Shown here piece by piece: positions 24,333 to 32,599 of a stretch of DNA of 64,000 nt. The notes under the pieces are model-generated. The model searched no databases. It worked only from the letters and a program-made list of their open reading frames with translations, and was not told the DNA's origin. The translations under genes were made by a program, and so were the position numbers. Location of the stretch: NCBI RefSeq assembly GCF_038446955.1, contig NZ_CP151803.1, forward strand, positions 6,200,001 through 6,264,000, read 5' to 3'. Each line of letters starts with the position of its first letter. The stretch's first letter is position 1. This DNA comes from Pedobacter sp. FW305-3-2-15-E-R2A2 (GTDB lineage: Bacteria > Bacteroidota > Bacteroidia > Sphingobacteriales > Sphingobacteriaceae).

Positions 24333-25169
24333 TTAGAAAGATAAACGGGCAATAATTGGTAAGTGGTCTGAAGGATAACGTAAATCCTTGCTATCCGACA
24401 ACACCCCAAACTTTTGAACCTTAAAACCTTTGTTCACAAAGATGTAATCAATTTTATCCTTCAGGGGGCTGTCAAATTTAAAAGCATTAAAAGTACCCAC
24501 CGGACCATAAGCAGGTTCTACAGAAGCTTCTTTCGCATCAATAAGGAAAGATTTAATGGTGGCAATTGCTTCAGTTTCCGGAGTGACATTCAAATCACCG
24601 GTAAATACGACCGGCAGCTTTGGTGCGATCTCCTGTATTTTCCTTTTGAGGAGTTTTGCAGATTCTATTCTGGCCTGTACGCCGATATGATCGTAATGGG
24701 TATTAAAGACCAAAAACTCTTTTTTATTCTTTTTATCAAAGAGTCTGACCCAGGAACAAACCCTGTTCAGAGCCGCATCCCATCCTTTAGAAGGTTTTTC
24801 AGGAGTTTCTGATAACCAGAAGGTGCCTCCGTCTTTTCTGATAAATCTGGATTTATCGAAATAGATCGCAGAAAATTCCCCTGCACGCTTTCCGTCGTCA
24901 CGGCCCACACCTTCCATCGCATAATTGGTGTTTTCGAGCAATTCATCTACTTGTAGAGGCAAAGCTTCCTGGACACAGAGAATATCTGCGTCATGAAAAC
25001 GCACCAATGCCTTCACGTTATCTTTACGTTTTGGCCAGGCATTTTCGCCATCAGAAGCTACATTTAAACGGATGTTATAGGAAATGATGTTAATTACATT
25101 TTCCCTTTGTGCATTAGCCATTGACACTATCAACAGCAATACTAGACTTAACTGGATTACCTTTCTCAT
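24333..25169 (-). CDS. Secreted endonuclease/exonuclease/phosphatase-family protein
   Basis: A 278-residue protein with a signal peptide (VIQLSLVLLLIVSMANAQ). It has the EEP fold motifs: SYNIRLNVASDGENAWPKRK, ADILCVQEALP (metal-binding Glu), FNTHYDHIG, VVFTGDLNVTPE and the C-terminal YPSDHLPIIARL. The family cleaves phosphodiesters in nucleic acids or phospholipid and sugar phosphates; export rules out DNA repair. It lies 26 bp downstream of radC on the same strand and its stop is next to the pheT promoter. Confidence 0.82.
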   Translation of the reverse strand: MRKVIQLSLVLLLIVSMANAQRENVINIISYNIRLNVASDGENAWPKRKDNVKALVRFHDADILCVQEALPLQVDELLENTNYAMEGVGRDDGKRAGEFSAIYFDKSRFIRKDGGTFWLSETPEKPSKGWDAALNRVCSWVRLFDKKNKKEFLVFNTHYDHIGVQARIESAKLLKRKIQEIAPKLPVVFTGDLNVTPETEAIATIKSFLIDAKEASVEPAYGPVGTFNAFKFDSPLKDKIDYIFVNKGFKVQKFGVLSDSKDLRYPSDHLPIIARLSF

Positions 25170-25195
25170 AAGAAGGGCAAATTACTTAATACAGG

Positions 25196-25897
25196 TTAAA
25201 TTAACCCCTCATCATTGAAACTAAGATAAGAATTGTTTGTAATAATTAAGTGATCAAGCACATTCAGATCCAGAAGTTTTCCTGCAGTGATCAGCTTTCT
25301 GGTGAGTATCAAATCCTCCTGACTGGGCTTTAAATTTCCGGAAGGATGGTTGTGCGCTAAAATCAGGTAAGCAGCATCATGGTCCATCGCTATTTTAAAG
25401 ATCACCTTGGGATCAGCTACAGTTCCGGACAATCCACCCTTACTGATCTGGTGTTTACTGATGACATGATTTGCCCGGTTCAGCAACAATACCCAGAACT
25501 CTTCATGGGGCAAATCCGTAAGCACGGGATAAAACTGCTCATAGCTATCTTTAGCATCTTTAATCTGAACAAATTTGAGCTCCGTAACCTCCTCTTTTCT
25601 CCGGCGTCCAAGCTCCAGGCCAGCAACAATGGCAATTGCTTTTGCTACGCCTATCCCCCGAAAAACGGAAAGCTCCTTAACCGTTGCCCTCCCGAGTTTA
25701 TTCAGGTCATTTTTGTAGGCTGCAAGGATCCGTTTACTCAGGTCAACAGAAGTTTCATCCAGATTACCCGAACCAATCAATACGGCAATCAATTCTGCAT
25801 CGGTCAGGTGTCTCCTTCCGTACTGCATCAATTTCTCCCGGGGCCTGTCGGCCTCAGCCCATTGCTTGATTCCTATTTTCCGTTTGTATTTAGCCAT
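25196..25897 (-). CDS. radC: RadC family JAB/MPN-domain protein
   Basis: A 233-residue protein started at the ATG at 25897. The frame has an earlier ATG at 25927, but that codon lies inside the rpsT terminator hairpin, so the shorter start is right. An N-terminal helix-hairpin-helix part (LSVFRGIGVAKAIAIV, about 76-91) precedes the JAMM metalloprotease-like domain: HNHPSGNLKPSQED at 182-195, with His182, His184 and Asp195 as zinc ligands. RadC was once thought a repair protein; its real role is unsettled. This is a chromosomal copy without mobile-element context. Confidence 0.88.
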   Translation of the reverse strand: MAKYKRKIGIKQWAEADRPREKLMQYGRRHLTDAELIAVLIGSGNLDETSVDLSKRILAAYKNDLNKLGRATVKELSVFRGIGVAKAIAIVAGLELGRRRKEEVTELKFVQIKDAKDSYEQFYPVLTDLPHEEFWVLLLNRANHVISKHQISKGGLSGTVADPKVIFKIAMDHDAAYLILAHNHPSGNLKPSQEDLILTRKLITAGKLLDLNVLDHLIITNNSYLSFNDEGLI

Positions 25898-25900
25898 AAA

Positions 25901-25934
25901 TAAAAAACGGGATATGCAATTAAGCATATCCCGT
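25901..25934 (-). terminator. Terminator of rpsT
   Basis: ACGGGATATGC (25907-25917) pairs perfectly with GCATATCCCGT (25924-25934) around 6 nt, followed on the minus strand by TTTTTTA. It starts 22 bp past the rpsT stop codon and overlaps the spurious upstream start of radC. Confidence 0.9.
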
Positions 25935-25956
25935 CTATAATATTGTAAAGCTATAT

Positions 25957-26211
25957 TTAATTTAAGCCATTAACAAATTTAGTTAACTTCGATTTGTTGT
26001 TAGCTGCTTTGTTCTTGTGAATAACATTTTTCTTAGCCAAACGATCTAACATAGAAATTACTTTCGGTAATAATTCTTGTCCAGTTTTCTTGTCTTCAGC
26101 AGCACGTAACCTTTTGATAAAAGTACGGGTTGTTTTAGCTTGATATCTGTTACGTAAACGTTTAGTTGCGTTTGCTCTAATTCTTTTTAATGAAGATTTA
26201 TGATTTGCCAT
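25957..26211 (-). CDS. rpsT: 30S ribosomal protein S20
   Basis: An 84-residue, very basic helical protein with the S20 signature: MANHKSSLKRIRANATKRLRN is close to the family start, and the C-terminal KKNVIHKNKAANNKSKL is typical. It binds 16S rRNA early in 30S assembly. The gene is monocistronic, with its own promoter and terminator and a leader of about 90 nt. Confidence 0.95.
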   Translation of the reverse strand: MANHKSSLKRIRANATKRLRNRYQAKTTRTFIKRLRAAEDKKTGQELLPKVISMLDRLAKKNVIHKNKAANNKSKLTKFVNGLN

Positions 26212-26252
26212 TTTTCAATATTATAATATTCCTTTTAAAGCTTTCAAGACTA

Positions 26253-26268
26253 TTGGGTACAATCCCAA
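26253..26268 (-). promoter_or_regulatory. Small hairpin in the rpsT leader
   Basis: TTGGG and CCCAA (26253-26257 and 26264-26268) pair around 6 nt in the middle of the leader. S20 in other bacteria controls its own translation; this could be part of such a site, but the pairing is short. Confidence 0.25.
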
Positions 26269-26307
26269 CCGCTACCAGCCTTTTGTTTTTCCATTTTTTT
26301 CGGACTG

Positions 26308-26338
26308 CAAATATAGAATTAATGTTTTTAATATGCAA
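26308..26338 (-). promoter_or_regulatory. rpsT promoter
   Basis: TATATTTG on the minus strand (26308-26315) matches TAnnTTTG, and TTG at 26336-26338 lies 20 bp upstream. It leaves a leader of about 90 nt before rpsT. Confidence 0.7.
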
Positions 26339-26469
26339 AATGAAGTCGCAAATATTTTTAATAAATCTTAAATATTGATTTAGAGTGCTTTAATAAACGA
26401 GGACTACCCTAGCCCAGCCCCGCTGCAGAACTGCCTGCCTTGCATTCATAACAAACAAAATAATTCTTT

Positions 26470-27306
26470 TTAACCGGGCTTCCCGGGAAGATCATCCAAT
26501 TTCTTTTTGAGGACCTCATATTCCTTTTCGAGATGCCGGAAGGCCTTAGTACCCATATGCGCGCCCCGATCCAAATGCATTAACCTTAAATAATCTGCCT
26601 CTATCTGATCAAATCTTACTTTTACCTCCAGATACTTCCTCTTTTTAGACTTTTCTTCCGGACTTTCTATTTCACCATTAAGATTTCCCACATAAACACT
26701 ATCGGAAATGCGCTTACCGTTAGCTGATTTAAAGCACAAATATGCTTCTATGGGTTCCTCCAGCCATTCTTTATCAATTTCAATAAAACGACTCCCCTCT
26801 TCTCTTCTGGCAGCATTAAGAAAAGACGTCTCCTTTTTTCTTAGCGGGTGATACAACATGATCATCACACTGTCGTCGGGCCCGTAATCAAAATCCAGAC
26901 GGCTCGGATCCCAGCTAATCAAGACACCTGTATCTGCTTTACTCAACTGAATGTCCTTTGCAACCGGCAAATCACCCTTACTCAGTACCACTTTACTATA
27001 ATTCACACTGATGTTTGGATATTCGCCCTGGAGCGCGCCTTTCTTATTATAGGAAGTAGCCAGATTAAAAGCATTTTTAACCGTACCAGCAGCTTCCAAC
27101 TCAAAACCTACAGTGATAAATTCTTTCATACGCTTTAAAAACGCCATCGTCACTGCCATAGACTGCTGATTTCCCAATTGATTTCTGCTCGGTTTACCCG
27201 GATCACCAATCGTACGGCTTACATTCTGACCGTTTAATACATAAAAAACAATATTTCCAATTTTTCCATTCGGATGACCATAAAGGCCGTTTTTAGAAGT
27301 CGCCAT
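26470..27306 (-). CDS. DUF6266 family protein
   Basis: A 278-residue protein whose start (KNGLYGHPNGKIGNIVFYVL, then SRTIGDPGKPSRNQL) is characteristic of DUF6266, a family abundant in Pedobacter and relatives. It has no signal peptide or membrane segment. The middle is beta-rich (VLISWDPSRLDFDYG), the C-terminal 60 residues are charged and helical. No function is known. It is flanked by gaps on both sides and probably transcribed alone. Confidence 0.75.
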   Translation of the reverse strand: MATSKNGLYGHPNGKIGNIVFYVLNGQNVSRTIGDPGKPSRNQLGNQQSMAVTMAFLKRMKEFITVGFELEAAGTVKNAFNLATSYNKKGALQGEYPNISVNYSKVVLSKGDLPVAKDIQLSKADTGVLISWDPSRLDFDYGPDDSVMIMLYHPLRKKETSFLNAARREEGSRFIEIDKEWLEEPIEAYLCFKSANGKRISDSVYVGNLNGEIESPEEKSKKRKYLEVKVRFDQIEADYLRLMHLDRGAHMGTKAFRHLEKEYEVLKKKLDDLPGKPG

Positions 27307-27756
27307 AGCTAATCAGTTAATCAATTGACTACCAATATATAATTAAATAACTAATAAAGCAATAACAAACCATATAAAGTGGGAGAAAACTTAGGGAAGA
27401 GTTTTGTATTATCTAAAATTTGACAATAGATTATAAATAGATTAATATAACGTTTAAAGGTCAAATAGCCCTAACAAGGACCTACCAACCTATACTCAAT
27501 ATCGAAGCAATATTCCAACAATTCAAAACTTAATACGGAGGCTAACAGACCTTCATTCCTCTTTTATATCTCCTATCATGCGGAGAATGCCGAAATCGAT
27601 ACCATTCCTCGCAATTCAAAGCCATACCTCCTTATTAAATGATACAAAAAGCAATAAAAATCTTCCGATGATTGCTTAAAATGCTATTTTTGACAAAAAT
27701 CACCGGTTCGTAAAAGCCAGTGGAACCAGCTTGAGTTCATAAATCAACCAGCACAG
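27307..27756. other. Intergenic region without a recognised gene
   Basis: This 450-bp stretch is AT-rich and divergent between the DUF6266 gene and purN. I see no open frame with protein-like content, no tRNA and no strong hairpin. A TATTTTTG box at 27685-27692 could be the purN -7 element; no TTG stands at its -33 position. Confidence 0.5.
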
Positions 27757-28335
27757 ATGAAAAAACGTATCGCCATATTTGCTTCAGGTTCAGGCTCCAA
27801 TGCCCAAAAACTGATGGAACATTTTAAACGTAGTCCTGAAGTAGAGATCGCCCTGGTGCTGACCAACAATCCGGATGCGTACGTTTTGCAACGTGCAGAT
27901 AACTTCGAAATCCCTTCTCATATTTTCGACAGGAACGAATTTTACCATACTGATCACGTCATCGACCTGCTCAAAAATCTGGAAGTAGACCTCATCGTAC
28001 TTGCGGGCTTTTTATGGCTTATCCCTAAAAAGCTGATTCACGAATATCCTGGACGCATCATCAATATCCATCCCGCCATTCTTCCCAAGTTTGGAGGAAA
28101 AGGAATGTATGGAGACCATGTGCATAAAGCAGTGATGGAAGCAAAGGAAACCGAAGGAGGAATTACAATTCACTATGTGAACGAAAATTACGACGAAGGA
28201 GAGTACATCTATCAGGCTAAATACCGCATTGATAAAGACGACAATCTGGAGTTGATTAAATTCAAAGGACAGCAACTGGAACACCAGCACTACCCTCGTA
28301 TTGTAGAAACGATCATCAAAAAGATAAAGAAATAA
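27757..28335 (+). CDS. purN: Phosphoribosylglycinamide formyltransferase
   Basis: A 192-residue protein of normal PurN length. It transfers a formyl group from 10-formyltetrahydrofolate to GAR in purine synthesis. The nucleotide-binding start KRIAIFASGSGSNAQKL and the catalytic set Asn103, His105 (INIHPAILPKF) and Asp146 (NYDEGE) are present. It lies 180 bp upstream of purH, the later formyl-transfer step, but purH has its own promoter. Confidence 0.93.
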   Translation: MKKRIAIFASGSGSNAQKLMEHFKRSPEVEIALVLTNNPDAYVLQRADNFEIPSHIFDRNEFYHTDHVIDLLKNLEVDLIVLAGFLWLIPKKLIHEYPGRIINIHPAILPKFGGKGMYGDHVHKAVMEAKETEGGITIHYVNENYDEGEYIYQAKYRIDKDDNLELIKFKGQQLEHQHYPRIVETIIKKIKK

Positions 28336-28466
28336 AACCGGATTTATCTGCTCCAGTGGCCAGAATAGCCTGCTGAAATCAACAAAAAACAAAGCCTTTT
28401 TATCCTTCAAAAAAGCGGACAATTAAAGGGATGATAATCCTCGTTTAATATACTGCAAATAAGCAT

Positions 28467-28496
28467 TTGACATTAAAAGAAAAATGGGTACTTTTG
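28467..28496 (+). promoter_or_regulatory. purH promoter
   Basis: TTG (28467-28469) and TACTTTTG (28489-28496) stand 19 bp apart, a full consensus Bacteroidetes promoter. The start of transcription would fall near 28503, downstream of the first in-frame ATG at 28484, which supports the ATG at 28517 as the purH start. Confidence 0.8.
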
Positions 28497-28516
28497 CGGC
28501 TCAAAATTTTTCTCTA

Positions 28517-30043
28517 ATGAGTCAATCGATAAAGATCAAAAACGCTTTAATTTCAGTTTATTACAAGGATGGTTTAGAACCTTTAGTTCGCCTGTTAGCT
28601 AAGCAGGGTGTCCAGTTATTCTCTACTGGTGGTACCGAACAATTTATAAAAGACCTAAACCTACCGGTTACAGCGGTCGAAGACCTTACAGGTTATCCTT
28701 CAATTTTAGGTGGAAGGGTAAAAACATTACACCCTAAAGTTTTTGGTGGTATTTTAAACAGAAGAGGCTTAGCTTCAGATCAGCAACAGATCAATGAATA
28801 TGAGATCCCTGAAATCGACCTGGTTATCGTCGACCTGTATCCGTTTGAAGAAACCCTGAAAGCAGGTGGTACTGAAGAAGAAATCATCGAAAAGATTGAC
28901 ATCGGTGGTATCTCCCTGATCAGAGCAGCTGCAAAGAACTTCAACGACGTAGTCATTCTTGCTTCAAAAGACGACTACAGCAACTTACAACAACAATTAG
29001 AAGAACAAAACGGAGAAACTACTTTAGCACAGCGTAAAGCATATGCTAAAAAAGCATTCCATACTTCTTCACACTACGATACAGCCATCTTCAACTATTT
29101 CAATACGGAAGAACCACTTAATGTATTCAAACAGAGCTTAAACACTGCGCAAACATTAAGATATGGCGAAAACCCACACCAGCAAGGTGTATTTTATGGT
29201 GATTTAAATGCCATGTTTACTAAGCTGAATGGTAAAGAACTTTCTTACAACAACCTGGTTGATGTAGATGCTGCTGTAGCTTTAATCGATGAATTCGAAG
29301 AGCCAACTTTTGCCATCTTAAAACATACCAATGCCTGTGGTGTTGCTTCCAGAACAACGATCAAAGAAGCCTGGGATATCGCCCTTGCCTGTGATCCTGT
29401 TTCTGCATTCGGTGGCGTGTTAATCGCTAACCGCGAAATTGACCTGGCTACTGCTACAGAAATCAACAAACTGTTTTTCGAAGTATTGATCGCTCCTTCT
29501 TATCAGCCGGAAGCTGTGGAATTGTTCCGCGCTAAGAAGAATAGGGTCATCTTACAGAGAAACGAGGTAGAGCTGAGCAAAAAACAATTCAAGACCTTAT
29601 TAAACGGTGTTATCGAGCAAGATAAAGACCTGATCATTGAAAATACTGACGAGATGGTGACCGTTACGGAGAAAACACCTACAGCAGAAGAATTGAAAGA
29701 TCTTTTCTTCGCGAATAAGATCGTTAAGCATACTAAATCTAATACCATTGTATTTGTTAAGAACAACCAGTTGCTGTCAAGCGGTGTTGGTCAGACGTCA
29801 AGAGTAGACGCTTTGAAACAAGCCATCGTTAAAGCAAACGCGTTCAACTTTGCACTGGAGGGTTCAGTAATGGCATCTGATGCTTTCTTCCCATTCCCTG
29901 ACTGTGTAGAAATTGCCGCTGAAGCGGGTATCACTGCTGTTTTACAACCAGGTGGTTCCATTAAAGATGCAGACTCCATCAATATGGCAAATGAGAAAGG
30001 CATCGCCATGGTTACCACGGGTATTAGACATTTTAAGCACTAA
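28517..30043 (+). CDS. purH: Bifunctional AICAR transformylase / IMP cyclohydrolase
   Basis: A 508-residue protein carrying out the last two steps of IMP synthesis. The N-terminal MGS-like cyclohydrolase domain (ALISVYYKDGLEPLVRLL, STGGTEQFI, GGRVKTLHPKVFGGIL) is followed by the transformylase domain with LRYGENPHQQG and the catalytic Lys-His of ILKHTNACGVA; it ends in the family's TTGIRHFKH. The start at 28517 is chosen because the longer frame begins upstream of the predicted transcription start. Confidence 0.95.
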   Translation: MSQSIKIKNALISVYYKDGLEPLVRLLAKQGVQLFSTGGTEQFIKDLNLPVTAVEDLTGYPSILGGRVKTLHPKVFGGILNRRGLASDQQQINEYEIPEIDLVIVDLYPFEETLKAGGTEEEIIEKIDIGGISLIRAAAKNFNDVVILASKDDYSNLQQQLEEQNGETTLAQRKAYAKKAFHTSSHYDTAIFNYFNTEEPLNVFKQSLNTAQTLRYGENPHQQGVFYGDLNAMFTKLNGKELSYNNLVDVDAAVALIDEFEEPTFAILKHTNACGVASRTTIKEAWDIALACDPVSAFGGVLIANREIDLATATEINKLFFEVLIAPSYQPEAVELFRAKKNRVILQRNEVELSKKQFKTLLNGVIEQDKDLIIENTDEMVTVTEKTPTAEELKDLFFANKIVKHTKSNTIVFVKNNQLLSSGVGQTSRVDALKQAIVKANAFNFALEGSVMASDAFFPFPDCVEIAAEAGITAVLQPGGSIKDADSINMANEKGIAMVTTGIRHFKH

Positions 30044-30130
30044 TTTATTTAACTGCGAATACAATAAAAAGACGTAGTTTTACATTACTATAGTATACAG
30101 AATTTTTAATACTTAAATTATCACCTATAA

Positions 30131-31153
30131 ATGGGTTTATTTAATTGGTTTACACAAGAGGTAGCTATCGACTTAGGTACGGCTAACACTCTGATTATAC
30201 ATAATGACAAAGTAGTGGTAGATGAACCTTCCATCGTTGCTTTTGACAGACAAACAAACAAAATTATCGCTATTGGCCGACAAGCCATGCAAATGGAAGG
30301 TAAGACGCACGATAACATCCGAACGGTAAGACCATTGAAAGATGGGGTAATTGCTGATTTCAATGCCGCAGAAGCGATGATCAAAGGTATGATCCGCATG
30401 CTTAACGGTGGTAAAGGATGGATGTTCCCGTCTTTGAGAATGGTAATTTGTATCCCTTCCGGAATCACTGAGGTAGAGAAACGTGCAGTAAGAGATTCAG
30501 CGGAAATCGCGGGAGCTAAAGAAGTTTATCTGATTCATGAGCCAATGGCAGCAGCTGTAGGAATCGGAATCGACGTAGAAGAACCAATGGGTAACATGAT
30601 CATCGATATAGGTGGTGGTACGACTGAGATTGCTGTAATCGCTTTATCAGGTATCGTATGTGACCAGTCTATCCGTGTAGCGGGAGATAACTTCGACTCA
30701 GACATCGTAAATTACATCCGTCGCCAGCACAACATCATGATCGGTGACCGTACTGCGGAGAAAATCAAGATCGAAGTTGGTGCAGCATTGCCTGAGTTAA
30801 CTGATCCACCTGCAGACTTTGCGGTTCAGGGAAGAGATCTGATGACTGGTGTTCCAAAACAAATCACCGTTTCCTATACTGAAATTGCACACTGCTTAGA
30901 TAAATCCATTTCAAAAATCGAAGAGGCCATCCTTAAAGCGTTAGAGATTACGCCACCGGAACTTTCTGCGGATATTTACCAGACAGGTATCTATTTAACA
31001 GGTGGTGGTGCCTTACTTCGCGGTTTAGATAAACGTGTAGCTGCAAAAACAAAACTTCCTGTACATGTTGCCGAAGATCCACTTCGTGCAGTAGTACGCG
31101 GAACCGGAATCGCTTTAAAGAACATTGGCGGTTATAAATTCTTAATGCAATAA
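30131..31153 (+). CDS. mreB: Rod-shape determining actin MreB
   Basis: A 340-residue bacterial actin. The N-terminal membrane-binding start MGLFNWF, phosphate-1 loop IDLGTANTLI, phosphate-2 IDIGGGTTEIAVI and the adenosine motif TGGGALLRGLD are present. MreB filaments guide sidewall peptidoglycan synthesis. It heads the elongasome operon mreB-mreC-mreD-mrdA-rodA, 87 bp after purH; a weak box TAGTTTTA at 30075 with CTG 19 bp upstream may be its promoter. Confidence 0.95.
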   Translation: MGLFNWFTQEVAIDLGTANTLIIHNDKVVVDEPSIVAFDRQTNKIIAIGRQAMQMEGKTHDNIRTVRPLKDGVIADFNAAEAMIKGMIRMLNGGKGWMFPSLRMVICIPSGITEVEKRAVRDSAEIAGAKEVYLIHEPMAAAVGIGIDVEEPMGNMIIDIGGGTTEIAVIALSGIVCDQSIRVAGDNFDSDIVNYIRRQHNIMIGDRTAEKIKIEVGAALPELTDPPADFAVQGRDLMTGVPKQITVSYTEIAHCLDKSISKIEEAILKALEITPPELSADIYQTGIYLTGGGALLRGLDKRVAAKTKLPVHVAEDPLRAVVRGTGIALKNIGGYKFLMQ

Positions 31154-31167
31154 GCGTCCTGAGTTTG

Positions 31168-31229
31168 GGTTTTAAATGTTAAGTTCCGACCTTCGGCTTT
31201 AAGTAATACTTAGAATAACATTTAAAACC
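31168..31229 (+). repeat. Structured mreB-mreC spacer (three-way junction)
   Basis: GGTTTTAAATGTTA (31168-31181) is the exact reverse complement of 31216-31229. Inside this 14-bp stem two further hairpins form: CCGA/TCGG around 3 nt (31186-31196) and TAAGT/ACTTA around 3 nt (31200-31212). The RNA would fold as a three-way junction. There is no U tract, so it is more likely a processing, stability or attenuation element than a plain terminator, and could keep MreC levels below MreB. Confidence 0.6.
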
Positions 31230-31254
31230 TAAATCAGAAAACAAATCGAAAAGT

Positions 31255-32094
31255 ATGCGTAACCTTTGGATTTTCATAAACAGATATAACGCATTTTTCT
31301 TTTTTATCATTTTCTTTACTATTGGGCTTTATCTCACGGTAAGTAACAACTCCTACCAGCGCAGTGTGGCCGTAAATTCTACCAATGAGGTAGTTGGAAA
31401 GGCATACACCAATCTGAATGTACTGAAGAAGTACCTTAATCTGGGTGATGTAAATGATAGTCTTGCCTCAGAAAATGCGAAGCTAAAGACAGAAGTGCTG
31501 GCACTTAAAAAAATCGACAGCGCTAAAAATGTGGTGGTCAAAGACAGCCTCAGCCATTCACAATACACTTATCTTGCCGCCAGGGTAATCAAGAATTCCA
31601 TTACCTTAAGAAACAACATCATCACCATCAACCGCGGAAAAGCCGATGGCCTCGCCAGTGGAATGGCCGTGATCTCTCCGGGAAAAGGCGTAGTGGGTTA
31701 TATCCGGGATGTTTCAGACCACCTGGCCACCATCTCTTCTTTATTACATAAGGATACCAAGGTGAGTGTGACCATGAAAAAAAATAATGCCCTGGGTACT
31801 TTGGTATGGGGAACAAAAAATGCTGATTTTAGAAAGGCCTACATCAAAGATGTGCCCAACCATTTTAAGATCGCCTTAAAAGACACCGTCGTTACTTCGG
31901 GATTCTCTTCTTTCCCTCCGGGCATTCCGGTAGGACGGGTGAGCAATACCGGTATCGCCACAGGAGATAATTTCCTGACGATAGAAATCGAACTTTTCAA
32001 TGATTTTAGTACCTTACAGTACGTGTATGTCATTAAAGACAAATTAGCAGAGGAACAAAAAAGCTTAGAATCAAAATTGCCAAATGAACAGTAA
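31255..32094 (+). CDS. mreC: Rod-shape determining protein MreC
   Basis: A 279-residue protein with a short cytoplasmic start, one membrane segment (about 12-28), a periplasmic coiled coil (about 60-95) and the MreC beta domain (GLASGMAVISPGKGVVGYI, TSGFSSFPPGIPVGRV). It activates the PBP2-RodA synthase. Its end overlaps mreD by 11 bp. Confidence 0.92.
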   Translation: MRNLWIFINRYNAFFFFIIFFTIGLYLTVSNNSYQRSVAVNSTNEVVGKAYTNLNVLKKYLNLGDVNDSLASENAKLKTEVLALKKIDSAKNVVVKDSLSHSQYTYLAARVIKNSITLRNNIITINRGKADGLASGMAVISPGKGVVGYIRDVSDHLATISSLLHKDTKVSVTMKKNNALGTLVWGTKNADFRKAYIKDVPNHFKIALKDTVVTSGFSSFPPGIPVGRVSNTGIATGDNFLTIEIELFNDFSTLQYVYVIKDKLAEEQKSLESKLPNEQ

Positions 32095-32599
32095 AATAAT
32101 ATTGGTAAACATCTTCAGATGGTTCTTACTACTTTTTATTCAAATCATACTCCTTAGGAACCTGAGCTTTTACAGCCTGGCCACTCCTTTTGTCTATGTT
32201 CTTTTCCTACTCTTACTTCCTTTTAAAATCCCAAACCTGCTGTTGTACCTGATTGCATTTGTAACGGGTTTAACACTGGATGCTTTCTACGATACAATGG
32301 GTGTGCATACCGCCGCCTGTGTGACATTAACCTTCGTCAGGATCTCATTTATTGCCGTAACGGTAAACAAAGATAATTTTGATGAGCCAGAGCCTACATT
32401 GGGAAACATGGGTTTCAAATGGTTTAGCATTTATGCGGCACTGTGCATTTCTGCGCATCATCTTGTCCTTTTCTTTCTGGAGACATTCCGCTTAACAGAG
32501 TTCTCTTATACTTTACTGAGGTGCCTTTTCAGCACATTATTTACTTTGTTTTTAATCATCTTAATAGAATTCGTATTCTATAACAGGAAGGCACGCTAA
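32084..32599 (+). CDS. mreD: Rod-shape determining protein MreD
   Basis: A 171-residue integral membrane protein with about five hydrophobic segments and the usual MreD position between mreC and mrdA. Overlaps at both ends (11 bp with mreC, 1 bp with mrdA) suggest translational coupling. The sequence itself is poorly conserved in this family, so the call rests partly on the operon. Confidence 0.88.
   Translation: MNSKIILVNIFRWFLLLFIQIILLRNLSFYSLATPFVYVLFLLLLPFKIPNLLLYLIAFVTGLTLDAFYDTMGVHTAACVTLTFVRISFIAVTVNKDNFDEPEPTLGNMGFKWFSIYAALCISAHHLVLFFLETFRLTEFSYTLLRCLFSTLFTLFLIILIEFVFYNRKAR

Noticed and set aside
25379..25903. A 174-codon plus-strand frame
   Set aside because: It is antisense to radC, which has an intact JAMM motif. 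No support for coding.
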